Source: UBA1757 sp045627385 (lineage in GTDB: Bacteria > Bacteroidota > Bacteroidia > Bacteroidales > UBA1402). Taken from it: a DNA stretch of 64,000 nt. Positions 33,601-42,566 of this stretch are shown in pieces. The DNA is taken from the NCBI GenBank assembly GCA_045627385.1, contig JAZQNO010000020.1, forward strand, positions 1-64,000, given 5' to 3'. Position 1 is the stretch's first letter, and each line of letters starts with the position of its first letter. The translations under genes were made by a program, and so were the position numbers. The notes under the pieces are model-generated. The model searched no databases. It was given only the letters and a program-made list of their open reading frames with translations, and had not been told where the DNA came from.

Positions 33601-35169
33601 GGCGCGGTTGAGCAAGTGGATGCGGTCGGTGGCGTTGCTGATGTAGCCGACGGTCGGGGCGTCTTCATCCTTTTCGTACCAGTCGTTGAAACCGCTCACT
33701 TTCAGGTCGGAAATGTACAAAGCGGATTTCTGGTTCTCCAGATAGGCCGGCAGGATGCGGATGCTGAACTTGCCGTTGGCCATGATGGAGTCGGGAAGAG
33801 GCAGGCTGACATGCGACATCTGAGGCTCCTCGGTGGCGGCGTCGTAGGCGTTTCTGAAAAAGCCCAGCACGACCCATTCGCTGTCACCTTGGCGCTGCAG
33901 GGCCACGGCTATGGAGTCGGGACAGTCCATCGGGTTGCCGTTGCGGATTTCGAAATCGAAATCGAGCGTCATCTCCTGGCATCCGGTGGCGGTTCCGCTC
34001 AGCTGGAACCAGTTGCGGTGGAATTCGCCGTTCTCGTAGCCCATCGTGTCGGGCTTGACGGCATATCCGGCGCCGTCGACCTCATCGGCCTCCAAATCGT
34101 CGATGGCGGTGCAGAAGCGCTGGCTGGCATCGTCGTAGCCCACGGTCATGCCCTTTTCTGCCGAACAGGTGAGCAGCACGCGGACGATGCCTAGATCGGA
34201 GGCGTATTTGGCGTAACGGGCCGTTTCCACATCGCTCTCGGTGAGCTGATAGGAAAGGTCGACCGTGCCGGATGTCTTGGGCCGGTAAAGGTTGGTCCAT
34301 CCGAAGACGGTGCCGTCGAATTCGGGCACTTCGCCCTTGTCAATGCGTCCGTACACTTTGATGCGGTTGATGTTGATGGGCATGAAGATGCCCCAGCGCT
34401 GTCCTTTGTAATACTTGTTGGTGCCGTCCCAGATCTGAACGGCCTTGTAGGCGCCGTGGTCGCTCCAGAGGTTGCCGGCTTCCTTCACGAAAAAATCCTT
34501 GAAGCAGGCCAGAATGACGATGTCAAGGGAATCCTGGCCTTCGATGGGGGTGGGCCGGATGCCGATTTTCTTGATGGAGCCGGCGTCGGTGCCGTACCAG
34601 TGGAAATGCGATTCGTCGCGGCCGAGGGCTTTCTCATAGACCATCAGGCCGTAGCCGTAGCCGGCCACACCGCCGCCTTGGATGTAAATGGAGTCGCAAT
34701 CCTTGGGAATGCGCACGACAATGGAGTCGGAGGGACGGTTGTAGGCGTTGATGTCCTGGTTGTAGTACCAGAGGTATCCTGTCTTCTGTTCTTCGGTGAT
34801 GCCGCGCTTCTTTTTCCACTCGAGGGCGCCCACCTGGAAAGGACCGTTTTCGTTGGCGTTGTCCTGGGGTATCTTCAGACCCCAGACATTCTGACCGCTC
34901 AGAGCGCTTGAGGACATGGTGGCCGGGTAGCCCAGCTGTTCGGGCGTGCCGGCGACGTAGATGCCGCAGTTGCACAGTGTGACGTGCTCCGACAGGAACA
35001 GTCTGACGCTGCCTGGGTCGGTGGTGAAGTTTTCGACTGCATAGGCCGAATCTGAAAGACAACCGGTGTCGTAGATGATGTAGTCGTCGGGATCGGTGAT
35101 GATGGCCTTGGCGTCGGGCATGGCGGCTGCCAGTAGGCACAGCAGGGAGAAGAAACGGATTTTGTTCAT
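30616..35169 (-). CDS. large secreted beta-helix protein with T9SS-like sorting domain
   Basis: A 1517-residue protein. The ATG at 35169 starts a signal peptide (MNKIRFFSLLCLLAAAMPDA); an open frame upstream crosses the -7 element and is ignored. An N-terminal beta-rich region (to about 500) precedes a Rossmann-like segment at about 505-730 (VGYISNATDRIHLL, DCDAVVLSEYPGSG). Right-handed beta-helix repeats follow at about 735-1420 (VIRNCQFYDQEVQ, IWVENCRFENNGG, IRIDNNLFYKIGG), resembling DUF4957/DUF5123 proteins linked to pectin use. The last about 80 residues (LQVCDLSGRVLYN, GLYIVRL) look like a T9SS sorting domain. Pectin or uronate binding or cleavage is inferred; no catalytic residues are assigned. 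Confidence 0.8.
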   Translation of the reverse strand: MNKIRFFSLLCLLAAAMPDAKAIITDPDDYIIYDTGCLSDSAYAVENFTTDPGSVRLFLSEHVTLCNCGIYVAGTPEQLGYPATMSSSALSGQNVWGLKIPQDNANENGPFQVGALEWKKKRGITEEQKTGYLWYYNQDINAYNRPSDSIVVRIPKDCDSIYIQGGGVAGYGYGLMVYEKALGRDESHFHWYGTDAGSIKKIGIRPTPIEGQDSLDIVILACFKDFFVKEAGNLWSDHGAYKAVQIWDGTNKYYKGQRWGIFMPININRIKVYGRIDKGEVPEFDGTVFGWTNLYRPKTSGTVDLSYQLTESDVETARYAKYASDLGIVRVLLTCSAEKGMTVGYDDASQRFCTAIDDLEADEVDGAGYAVKPDTMGYENGEFHRNWFQLSGTATGCQEMTLDFDFEIRNGNPMDCPDSIAVALQRQGDSEWVVLGFFRNAYDAATEEPQMSHVSLPLPDSIMANGKFSIRILPAYLENQKSALYISDLKVSGFNDWYEKDEDAPTVGYISNATDRIHLLNRATTADSSDIWLKSLMQSKNYRVKLFTQAETAGLDSEEAVKAAFADCDAVVLSEYPGSGADVVKNAKYLIGYKPFLNLKAFAYKNWGSGFTQNNGDNDSLAVIASNFLIHPLFNGISLTEQGEHLLTPSFFKDNSQTGKYFQGFTYTEEPSGYVIGRGVHSGIVNMYEDYSNDAAKYLMLAICADQNTNLNEEGLKLLDNALSYLLSAGHFEAPDFNLTTTGATVDNTAELKSALAYDFSVIGNTEPLILLKTSTDGDARYDLSQLVSAGRGKITLQPYDVHQSVVFKGSFQPTSLDLEKLLFKGVTFENGTPFKLGDNLQLSEGFFIEDCRFESLASLLEAKSDASSKIACISLKSSRLNQCATGGSLFCVEGIVADSLYIGENIFENCRPDTWIAWNSQNDLSQLVLKHNIFFQTAQAGASTLVALNASGHTALLDLSDNIFHQTGKTSLALDALGDSSELMARYNLFSDGLADWASDPSNMIPDDLSIGQLFADGIVLDLTSDLFTAGEGRSYLGARMAYATRTEPRTVSVSNVPELKTAIEIAIGGDVILLEDFYESPADTCDVYFLGSTGFAYPRTSGTIQIKAAEDAHPKLFGRITTNRSSRCDTLIYEGLTWVDSTWFEGYDKEAYNPFFFNCANDTVSGLFVIRNCQFYDQEVQVTLRSRAAAAGSYYGGIWVENCRFENNGGSLPDGKLGGHLFQLDASATYTLNRFTFINNVVSNFHGSQMFNLGRSGSTSDLNFSIRIDNNLFYKIGGNASDKLRSFLEFASVPSGSTVDISIANNIFCKRWSNVNYPVALLALYAADSTVTSDIRVTNNLFEGRYYTGDESLTANPVAPTNSTQNLALADSKGNMVEEDDNNLVAVNRSNDLYLYTMGLDHIFADESLLSISLQSPLYTAGLNGAPLGPEWLYVTVDGLSRNIEADKSQLYGWSDRQGQLNLHSAEGGQLQVCDLSGRVLYNAGIAAGTTSLNGFQTGLYIVRLDNAAAAVRVK

Positions 35170-35192
35170 AGTGTTGGGGAGATTGTTGTTCG

Positions 35193-35200
35193 CAAATATA
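35193..35200 (-). promoter_or_regulatory. -7 promoter element for the beta-helix protein
   Basis: The reverse strand reads TATATTTG 23 bases before the ATG at 35169. It is divergent from the ruvX promoter in a shared A/T-rich spacer. Confidence 0.5.
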
Positions 35201-35231
35201 TTAATTTTTTTCTCGTTGCCGTCTTTTTCCG

Positions 35232-35239
35232 TATCTTTG
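35232..35239 (+). promoter_or_regulatory. -7 promoter element for ruvX operon
   Basis: TATCTTTG, an exact TAnnTTTG element, lies 27 bases before the ruvX ATG. A -33 match at proper spacing is not evident. Confidence 0.55.
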
Positions 35240-35266
35240 TTGGATATTAATGACTGGATTTCATTT

Positions 35267-35692
35267 ATGGGAAGACTGCTGGCCATTGACTACGGACTGA
35301 AACGCACGGGCATCGCCGTGAGCGATCCCCTGCAACTGATTGCAAACGGTCTGACGACTGTGGAAACCGCCCGGCTGATGGACTGGCTCAAGGACTATCT
35401 GTCGCGCGAGAAAGTCGACACGCTGGTGCTTGGCCTGCCCCGTCAGATGAGCGGCCGCGAGTCGGCCACGATGCCTTATATCAGGCAGTTCGCCGCTGAG
35501 TTTCAAAAGCGTTTTCCCGACTGTCCGGTGGCTTTTTCCGACGAGCGCTTCACTTCGGTGCTGGCACATCAGGCCATGCTCGAGGGCGGTCTGAAAAAGA
35601 AGGACCGCCAGAACAAACCTCTGGTGGACTGCATCAGCGCCACCATCATTTTGCAGGGCTACATGGAATCCAGGCTAAACCAACAGCGTTGA
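35267..35692 (+). CDS. ruvX: Holliday junction resolvase-like protein RuvX (YqgF)
   Basis: A 141-residue RNase H-fold protein starting MGRLLAIDYGLKRTGIAVSD, with the conserved DERFTS motif near residue 92 and a C-terminal KPLVDCISATIIL containing the last catalytic Asp. YqgF proteins act on rRNA precursor ends and possibly on DNA junctions. An upstream frame with no supporting start signal was discarded. It leads an operon with def, the TPR gene, PL1 and the CotH gene. Confidence 0.92.
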   Translation: MGRLLAIDYGLKRTGIAVSDPLQLIANGLTTVETARLMDWLKDYLSREKVDTLVLGLPRQMSGRESATMPYIRQFAAEFQKRFPDCPVAFSDERFTSVLAHQAMLEGGLKKKDRQNKPLVDCISATIILQGYMESRLNQQR

Positions 35693-35724
35693 TTTCTGTC
35701 CAAACCTCATCAATACGTTTCAGT

Positions 35725-36279
35725 ATGCAATTGCCTATCTATCTCTACGGTCAGCCGGTTCTCCGGAACGAGACCGAGGACATCGCCGCCGACTATCCCA
35801 AGCTCTCTGAGCTGCTCGACAATATGTACGAAACTCTGCTCAAGGCCGACGGCGTCGGTCTGGCCGCTCCGCAGGTCGGCCTGGGCATCCGTCTGTTTGT
35901 CATCGATCTGCGCCCGCTGGCAGACGAGGATCCCGCTTTCAAGGATTATACGAAAACTTTCATCAATCCTGAAATACTCGAGTTTTCCGAAGAGAAGGAA
36001 TCGATGGAGGAGGGCTGTCTGAGCATCCCGGGCATCCACGAGTCGGTCAGTCGCAGCACGCGTATCCGCATTGCCTATCAGGATGAAAAGTTCGAGGAGC
36101 ACGACGAATGGTTCGAAGGCTTCCCGGCGCGCGTCATCCAGCACGAGTACGACCATCTGGAAGGCCACGTGTTTACCGACCGCATCACGCCCATCCGCAA
36201 GCAACTGGTCAAGGCCAAGTTGCTCAACATCGTCAAGGGCCGTGTCTACTGTGACTACAAGGTGAAATTGGCCAAATGA
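35725..36279 (+). CDS. def: peptide deformylase
   Basis: A 184-residue metalloenzyme that removes the formyl group from new N-terminal methionines. All three motifs are intact: GVGLAAPQVG, EGCLSIPG and QHEYDHLEG, giving the Cys, two His metal ligands and catalytic Glu. The ATG at 35725 is 32 bases after ruvX; the upstream TTG frame is not supported. Its stop overlaps the start of the TPR gene (ATGA). Confidence 0.96.
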   Translation: MQLPIYLYGQPVLRNETEDIAADYPKLSELLDNMYETLLKADGVGLAAPQVGLGIRLFVIDLRPLADEDPAFKDYTKTFINPEILEFSEEKESMEEGCLSIPGIHESVSRSTRIRIAYQDEKFEEHDEWFEGFPARVIQHEYDHLEGHVFTDRITPIRKQLVKAKLLNIVKGRVYCDYKVKLAK

Positions 36280-38348
36280 AGCCTCCCATGGGTATCGGCG
36301 GAAATGGAAAATCTCTCAGAAAGTATTTGCTGACCGTCCTTTTCGGAATGTCGGCCCTGTTTGCCTCTGCCCAGCTCAACACTGACCGCCTGATGGCTAT
36401 CGGGCGCAATGCGCTTTATTTCGACGACTACATTCTCTCGATCCAGTATTTCAACCAGGTCATCAAGGTGAAGCCTTATCTGGCCGACCCTTATCTTTTC
36501 CGCGCCATCGCCAAATTGAGTCTGGAAGACTATCAGGGAGCCGAAGACGACTGCACGGAAGCGCTCCAGCGCAATCCTTTCATGGTGAGAGCCTATTACT
36601 GCCGCAGTTATGCGCGGATGAACCTGAAGGACTACCGCGGTTCCATCGAAGACTGCCAGAAAGGACTGGAGTTCGATACGGAAAACAGTTCTCTGATGCT
36701 GAACAAGGCCATTTCGCGCCTTTATGCCGAGCAGTACGACTCGGCCCGGATTGACCTGGACAATCTCATCGACCGCTTTCCCAGAAACATGTACGCCTAT
36801 ATGAGCCGCGGCCAGCTGTGCATTGCCGTCGACGACACGCTGGGCGCCATCGACGATTTCAGCCGTGCCATTTCGGTGGACCGCTACTATGCGCCGGCTT
36901 ATGCGGCCCGGGCCTATGTCTCCCTGCTGCGTGAAAGCTATACCGACGCCATTCCCGACCTCAACGAGGCTATCCGCCTGGAACCCGACAACGAAGGCTA
37001 CTACATCAACCGCGGTCTGGCCCGCTACTATACGCACGACTACCGTGGCGTGCTGAGCGATTTCGACCGCGTGCTGCAGCTCAATCCCAATTCGGTGGAG
37101 ACCTACTACAACCGTGGTCTGATCCGGGCCGAGGTGGGCGATGACAACCGCGCCATCGAAGATTTCGACAAGGTCATCTATCTGGATCCGGACAACGACA
37201 TGGCCATTTACAATCGGGCGCTGCTGCGGGAGAACACGGGCGACCTGGCCGGTGCGGAAGAAGACCTGAATGTGATCATCGACCGCTATCCGCAGTTTAT
37301 CCCAGCCTATTACCAGCGTTCGGAACTTCGCCGCAAGCGGGGCGATGCCAAGGGGGCCGACAAGGATTATTTCGATGCCTGGGACCTGGAGAACAAACTG
37401 CGTGAAGACCGTGCCGCCGGCCGTCGTTTTTCGGCCCGGGGCGACCGTCAGGAGGATGGGAAGGACGACAATGGCAAGGTGCGTCACGCCGACGAAACCG
37501 ACATCAGCAAGTACAACCGTGTGATTGTGGCCGAGTCGGACGCCTCGCAGACGGCCCGCTATGCCAATCCCATCCGTGGCAACGTGCAGAATTTCAATGT
37601 GGACATCCAGTCTGAACCGATGTTTGTGTTGACTTTCTATGAAACGGAGAACTATGTGGAACGCCGTCGGGCGATGAATATGGAAGCCTATCTGCAGCCT
37701 CTGACCGAACATTCGGCGGAGAATCTGCTGGTTACCAATGCGCCCAAGGCATTGGATACGCCTCAGGCAAACCGTCATTTCGCTTCGGTGGACCGCCACT
37801 CGAAGCAGATAGCGGAGGACGGCCGCAATGCGCGGCTCTATTTCGCCCGCGCCATCGATTTTTCGCTCATCAAGGATGTGGACAATGCCATCAAAGATCT
37901 CGACAGGGCGCTGACGCTGGACGAAGGCTTTGTGCTGGCCTATTTCGAACGGGCCAATCTGCGTTTCAGCCGCATGATGTTCGAAATGTCCGAAAACCAG
38001 GATTCGGGTCAGGACGAAATGACTCCGTCGGACCAGTCCTTCAGCTCGGATTATCTGCTGGTGATGCAGGATTACGACCGTCTGCTCGATGTGGATCCGG
38101 CATTCGTCTATGCCTGGTACAACCGCGGCTATATCCATTGCATGCAGAAGGATTACCGCAGTGCGCTGGAAGACTACGACAAGGCCATCGGAATCAGTCC
38201 CGAATTTGCCGAAGCCTGGTTCAACCGCGGTCTCACCCATATCTATCTCGGTCAGCGAGAACAGGGCCTGCGCGATTTGAGCCGCGCCGGCGAACTGGGC
38301 ATCTACAAGGCCTACAACATCATCAAGCGTTTTTCCGACAACAACTGA
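36276..38348 (+). CDS. secreted or periplasmic TPR-repeat protein
   Basis: A 690-residue protein with a signal-like N-terminus (LRKYLLTVLFGMSALFASAQ). About ten TPR-like 34-residue units are visible in two blocks, residues about 30-370 (for example YFNQVIKVKPYLADPYLFRAIAKL) and about 540-680, separated by a charged linker (ARGDRQEDGKDDNG) and a non-repeat region. The repeats suggest a protein-binding scaffold, probably at the envelope, but no partner is known. It overlaps def by ATGA and precedes the PL1 gene by 15 bases. Such def-TPR neighbours recur in Bacteroidales, from memory. Confidence 0.85.
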   Translation: MKPPMGIGGNGKSLRKYLLTVLFGMSALFASAQLNTDRLMAIGRNALYFDDYILSIQYFNQVIKVKPYLADPYLFRAIAKLSLEDYQGAEDDCTEALQRNPFMVRAYYCRSYARMNLKDYRGSIEDCQKGLEFDTENSSLMLNKAISRLYAEQYDSARIDLDNLIDRFPRNMYAYMSRGQLCIAVDDTLGAIDDFSRAISVDRYYAPAYAARAYVSLLRESYTDAIPDLNEAIRLEPDNEGYYINRGLARYYTHDYRGVLSDFDRVLQLNPNSVETYYNRGLIRAEVGDDNRAIEDFDKVIYLDPDNDMAIYNRALLRENTGDLAGAEEDLNVIIDRYPQFIPAYYQRSELRRKRGDAKGADKDYFDAWDLENKLREDRAAGRRFSARGDRQEDGKDDNGKVRHADETDISKYNRVIVAESDASQTARYANPIRGNVQNFNVDIQSEPMFVLTFYETENYVERRRAMNMEAYLQPLTEHSAENLLVTNAPKALDTPQANRHFASVDRHSKQIAEDGRNARLYFARAIDFSLIKDVDNAIKDLDRALTLDEGFVLAYFERANLRFSRMMFEMSENQDSGQDEMTPSDQSFSSDYLLVMQDYDRLLDVDPAFVYAWYNRGYIHCMQKDYRSALEDYDKAIGISPEFAEAWFNRGLTHIYLGQREQGLRDLSRAGELGIYKAYNIIKRFSDNN

Positions 38349-38363
38349 TTATCATATGAACCG

Positions 38364-40292
38364 ATGAAACGGATTTCTACTCTTTCAATTCTCCTGTGTG
38401 TCTCCATTCTGGCCTGGGCGGGAGAATCTCTGTTGGGATGGGCCTGCTACGAAGGTCTCGGTCTGGCCGGCACGTACGGTGGAATGACCGGAAAGACCGT
38501 CCATGTGGACAACCGCGAAGATTTGGCCCGATATGCCATGATGGAAGAACCGCTCACGATTGTCATCGACAAGGACTTGAGCGGGGCTGGCCTGGATGAC
38601 CGCAAGGATTTCATCTATATCGGCAGCGACAAGACCATCGTCGGTGCCGGCGACGGCATCCTGCTCAACGGCCTGGGTCTGGAACTGCAGGGACAGAGCA
38701 ACGTCATCATCCGCAACCTCACGATTACAAAGGCCAAACCCGACGGGCTGGCCCTGCGCAACTGCCACCACATCTGGGTGGACCATAGCGATTTCTCTTC
38801 GGCCGACGACGGACTGCTCGACCTGACGCTCGGTTCTGACTTCATGACGGTTTCCTGGTGCCGCTTCCACCATCACAACAAGGTGTCGCTGGCCAATTCG
38901 GGAACGGGCCATTCCGAGGATATCGGCAAGGAACGGGTCACCTACCATCACAACTGGTATTACGACGCCGTGCAGCGCAATCCCCGCGTCGGATACGGCA
39001 AAGGACATGTCTTCAACAACCTGTATACGCGCATCTCTTCCTATTGCGTGGGCTTCTTCTGCCGCGCCGAAGTGCTGGTCGAAAACAACAGTTTCCACGA
39101 GTCGGCCGCTTCGGTCCGTCAGATGTACAACGATTATCCGGGTTCGGCCTACTATGGCCTGTGTCTGACGAGGGGCAATCTCTACGACCGGACACCCTCG
39201 AAGGAATATCAGGACGATGTCTTCGATCCGGAAGATTTCTATTCTTACCGCTTCGCGCTAGATCCTGCCGAACAGGTCGAACAGAAGGTGCTGGCCTTTT
39301 CCGGTCCGCAGCCCGGCATCGCCGAAGATCTGATCCTGTATCCCGGCGACGGCACGCTCGACTATCAGGCTTCGCGTCTGATGTGGTCGAAGACAGGTGA
39401 AGAACAGAAGTGGATCCTTTCTTGGGGAACCGACAAGGAAAATCTTCAGAATCAAGAAATTGAAGATGCTTTCTGTGAATTGCCTCTGGATGCCGCCACC
39501 ACTTATTTCTGGCAGGTCAAGGCGCTTATGAAAGATGGTTCCACGCGTGTCAGCCAGCTCAACCGCCTGAGCACCGCTCCGGCACAGGCCAGCCGTCCGA
39601 TGCCTGCCGACGGCAGTAAGAACGCCGCTCTCTATGTCGGCGCACAACGCTATTCGCTCAGTGCCGCTCCCTTGACCTGGACGCCGGCCCGCGGCGCTGT
39701 CAAAGAACAGGTTTATGTGGGGACCACGCGCAAACTGACTGCCGCCAACCTGGTGCAGGATTCCGACCAGAGTGTCTTTTGGCCGGAGACGGGTTGGGAT
39801 TTCAACCGCACCTATTATTGGAAGGTAGTCAGTCAGCTGGCCGACGGAAGCAGGGTGGAAAGTCCGGTCTGGTCTTTTTCATCGCAGCTTCCCGCGCTCA
39901 AGCCGGGTTTGACCGAGTGCGAGACGATGGCGCTTTCCGGACGGGCTTTCCAGGAACTGGTCGACTCCAAATGGTTCCAACCTTCTCAAGGACTGGTGGC
40001 CATGGCAGAATCGGGCATGGGCCTGATCAGTGGCGTATGGGCCGGTAAAAAAGGTGAGTACCGCATCTCGGTGACCTATTTCGACGAAAAGGACGGACGC
40101 AGCCAGTGGCGCCTTCTCGTCAACGGCGAGGAAGCCGATGCCTGGCGCGGGGATTTGGACAACGAACAGCTGGTCTCGCATCAGTGTCCGACAGTCAGCC
40201 TCAAGCCTGGCGATGTCATCTCATTGGAAATCGTACAGCAGCGCGGCGAACAGGCCCGCACGGACTGTATCTCAATAGAATCCGTCAAATGA
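38364..40292 (+). CDS. secreted pectate lyase, PL1-like, with accessory domains
   Basis: A 642-residue protein with a signal peptide (MKRISTLSILLCVSILAWAG). Residues about 30-300 form a PL1 beta-helix: IWVDHSDFSSADDGLLD at 137-153 gives the calcium-binding Asp residues, MTVSWCRFHHHNK ends at Lys173, and QRNPRVGYGKGHVFNN has catalytic-type Arg at 205 and 208. The family cleaves de-esterified homogalacturonan by beta-elimination. Residues about 330-515 look like fibronectin III-like modules. The last about 125 residues (ECETMALSGRAFQEL ... RTDCISIESVK) resemble a carbohydrate-binding or T9SS-cargo beta-sandwich. Its stop overlaps the CotH start (ATGA). Confidence 0.88.
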   Translation: MKRISTLSILLCVSILAWAGESLLGWACYEGLGLAGTYGGMTGKTVHVDNREDLARYAMMEEPLTIVIDKDLSGAGLDDRKDFIYIGSDKTIVGAGDGILLNGLGLELQGQSNVIIRNLTITKAKPDGLALRNCHHIWVDHSDFSSADDGLLDLTLGSDFMTVSWCRFHHHNKVSLANSGTGHSEDIGKERVTYHHNWYYDAVQRNPRVGYGKGHVFNNLYTRISSYCVGFFCRAEVLVENNSFHESAASVRQMYNDYPGSAYYGLCLTRGNLYDRTPSKEYQDDVFDPEDFYSYRFALDPAEQVEQKVLAFSGPQPGIAEDLILYPGDGTLDYQASRLMWSKTGEEQKWILSWGTDKENLQNQEIEDAFCELPLDAATTYFWQVKALMKDGSTRVSQLNRLSTAPAQASRPMPADGSKNAALYVGAQRYSLSAAPLTWTPARGAVKEQVYVGTTRKLTAANLVQDSDQSVFWPETGWDFNRTYYWKVVSQLADGSRVESPVWSFSSQLPALKPGLTECETMALSGRAFQELVDSKWFQPSQGLVAMAESGMGLISGVWAGKKGEYRISVTYFDEKDGRSQWRLLVNGEEADAWRGDLDNEQLVSHQCPTVSLKPGDVISLEIVQQRGEQARTDCISIESVK

Positions 40293-42565
40293 AGAAATCG
40301 TTTTTGTGGGGAATTGCCCTTACTCTTTTCCCCTTTTTCGCTCTTGATGCGCAGGAACCGGTGTTCAGCGAACCGGGCGGTCTGCGCACCGAAGCTTTCC
40401 AACTGAGTCTGAGCCCTTCGATGGAAGGTCTGCAGGTTTACTACACGCTCGACGGTCGGCGTCCGACCCGACAGAACGCCCACTTGTACGAATCGCCGAT
40501 AGAAATCGCCAAGAATACCGTGGTGAGCGCTTTCTGCGCCGATCCTGCGGCTGGTGACGGGGCGATTGTGACAGCCACCTATCTGTTTGTGGATGACGTG
40601 CTTTCGCAGTCGGATTCGCCCGAAGGATACCCCTCTGGCTGGAGCATTTCTTCGGTCAGCGGCAAGGACACGGCTTTCTTTCCCGCGGACTATGGAATGG
40701 ACTCGGCCATCTGTCAGTCGGCCTCTTACAAAAGCTTGATGTCGAGTGCACTGATGTCTTTGCCGACGCTTTGTCTGGTGACGGATGCTTCCAATCTATT
40801 CTCCCATTCGACCGATGAAGAGACGGGCGGCATTTATATCCATACCGGCAAGTCGTCGGGCAGTTACGGCAAAGAGTGGGAGCGTCCGGCCTCTTTGGAA
40901 TATTACGATCCGCAGACGGGAAAATCTTTCCAGATCAACTGCGGACTTCGTCTGCACGGCGGCAACAGCCGCAATCCGAGCAATTCGCCCAAGCATTCGT
41001 TCCGTGTCTCTTTCCGCACCGAATATGGCGACAGCAAACTGAAATTCCGCATTTTCGGCGACAAGTCGACCACCAAGAAGTTTGACCATCTGATTTTCCG
41101 TGCCGGATACAACTACACTTGGATTGTGAACGGAAGCAAGTCGCTGTATGCCAACAAGATTGTCCAGCGTCGGAATGCCCAGTACATTTTGGATTCCTTT
41201 GCCAAGGAAGTGCATGCGGCTATGGGAAATCCGATTACGCACCGCCGGTTTGCGCATCTCTATCTCAACGGCATCTACTGGGGCATGTATGAGATCAGCG
41301 AAAAGATAAACAACGATTTCGTACAGGCCTATCTGGGCGGAAAAGACGAAGATTACGACGTGGTGGGTGACCACAACGAGACGATTGACGGCACTCGGGA
41401 TATCTACAGCAAGATGTATGCCGCCGCCAAAGCGGTCACTTCGAGCGCCAATGACAAGAATTACGCGCTGCTGCTCGACAGTGCCTGGCTGGATATGGCC
41501 AACTACATCGACTATATGCTGGTGAACTGGTACATAGGTAACGAAGACTGGGGCGAGAACAACTGGCGTACGGCCCGCAGCCGTGTGGATCCGGGAAATG
41601 GTTTCACCTGGTTTGTCTGGGATGCAGAGACGTCGCTGACGGCTGTTGATATCAACAAGGTGACTTTCACGAAGGGCGATCCCTGCGTGATGATGAAGTC
41701 TCTCAAGAACCATCCGGAATTCAAGATGCTGATGGCTGACCGCATTCACCGTCATCTCTTCAACGACGGCATCCTGACGCCCGACAGCGCGGCTGCTCTC
41801 TACAGCCGTCTGGCCGACGGCATTTCGCTGGCTGTGATTGCCGAATCGGCCCGTTGGGGCGATTACCGGCTGACGAAGACGGGCGAGGCGGAAGAGACTT
41901 ACACGCGGGACGACTATTGGCTGCCGCGTTATGTTGACCTTCTGGAAAACTATTTCCCGCTGCGCACGGAATTTCTGTTGGACCAGCTGATAGCGGCAGA
42001 CTGTTATCCGAAAGTCGCTGCGCCTGAATGTTCGCGCTGGGGCGGTACATTCAAGGAAAAGGAAATCGCTCTGGCTCTGACGGCGCCCGCCGGCACTGTC
42101 TGGTACACCCTCGACGGGAGCGACCCGCGCGAAGCTTACACGTCGAAAGTATCTTCTTCGGCTGTCAAATATCAGGATTCCATCCGTCTGAGCCGTTCCG
42201 ACGAGGACACGCTGGCGTGCGTGACTCTGAAGGCCCGTTGTCTGTCGGGCAGCACCTGGTCGGCGCTGACGGAATTTGAGTACCGTCTTGAAAAGGAACA
42301 GGTCGTCGATGCGCTTCCGATGCTGGAACGCTTCGATGCCTCTGTGGCTTATTGCAATGGAAATCTGGAGTTTGCAGTGCCTGAAAACGGCGATGCCGTC
42401 TGGATGGTCTATACGCTCGAAGGTCGGTTCGTGGCCGAAGGTCTGGTGCCTGACTGCAGTGCCGGACAGATTCGGTCGGTGTCTCTGGAACTGTCGGAAG
42501 GCGGGTATCTCTACCGGCTGGTCAGCGGCGGCAGATGCCGCACGGGAAAGTTCCTGGCCCGCTGA
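40289..42565 (+). CDS. CotH-kinase-like secreted surface protein
   Basis: A 758-residue protein starting at an ATG that overlaps the PL1 stop; the longer frame upstream belongs to PL1 sequence. A signal peptide (MKKSFLWGIALTLFPFFALDAQ) leads to a CHB_HEX_C-type module (VYYTLDGRRPTRQNA). The CotH core spans about 230-520, with CGLRLHGGNSRNPS and SFRVSFRTEYG, catalytic-loop-like NEDWGENNW at 418-426 and metal-binding WDAE with Asp445. A second YTLDGSDPREA module and a T9SS-like sorting tail (VWMVYTLEGRFVAEGL) follow. CotH proteins phosphorylate serine residues of secreted proteins; here the target is unknown. Confidence 0.8.
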   Translation: MKKSFLWGIALTLFPFFALDAQEPVFSEPGGLRTEAFQLSLSPSMEGLQVYYTLDGRRPTRQNAHLYESPIEIAKNTVVSAFCADPAAGDGAIVTATYLFVDDVLSQSDSPEGYPSGWSISSVSGKDTAFFPADYGMDSAICQSASYKSLMSSALMSLPTLCLVTDASNLFSHSTDEETGGIYIHTGKSSGSYGKEWERPASLEYYDPQTGKSFQINCGLRLHGGNSRNPSNSPKHSFRVSFRTEYGDSKLKFRIFGDKSTTKKFDHLIFRAGYNYTWIVNGSKSLYANKIVQRRNAQYILDSFAKEVHAAMGNPITHRRFAHLYLNGIYWGMYEISEKINNDFVQAYLGGKDEDYDVVGDHNETIDGTRDIYSKMYAAAKAVTSSANDKNYALLLDSAWLDMANYIDYMLVNWYIGNEDWGENNWRTARSRVDPGNGFTWFVWDAETSLTAVDINKVTFTKGDPCVMMKSLKNHPEFKMLMADRIHRHLFNDGILTPDSAAALYSRLADGISLAVIAESARWGDYRLTKTGEAEETYTRDDYWLPRYVDLLENYFPLRTEFLLDQLIAADCYPKVAAPECSRWGGTFKEKEIALALTAPAGTVWYTLDGSDPREAYTSKVSSSAVKYQDSIRLSRSDEDTLACVTLKARCLSGSTWSALTEFEYRLEKEQVVDALPMLERFDASVAYCNGNLEFAVPENGDAVWMVYTLEGRFVAEGLVPDCSAGQIRSVSLELSEGGYLYRLVSGGRCRTGKFLAR

Positions 42566-42566
42566 T

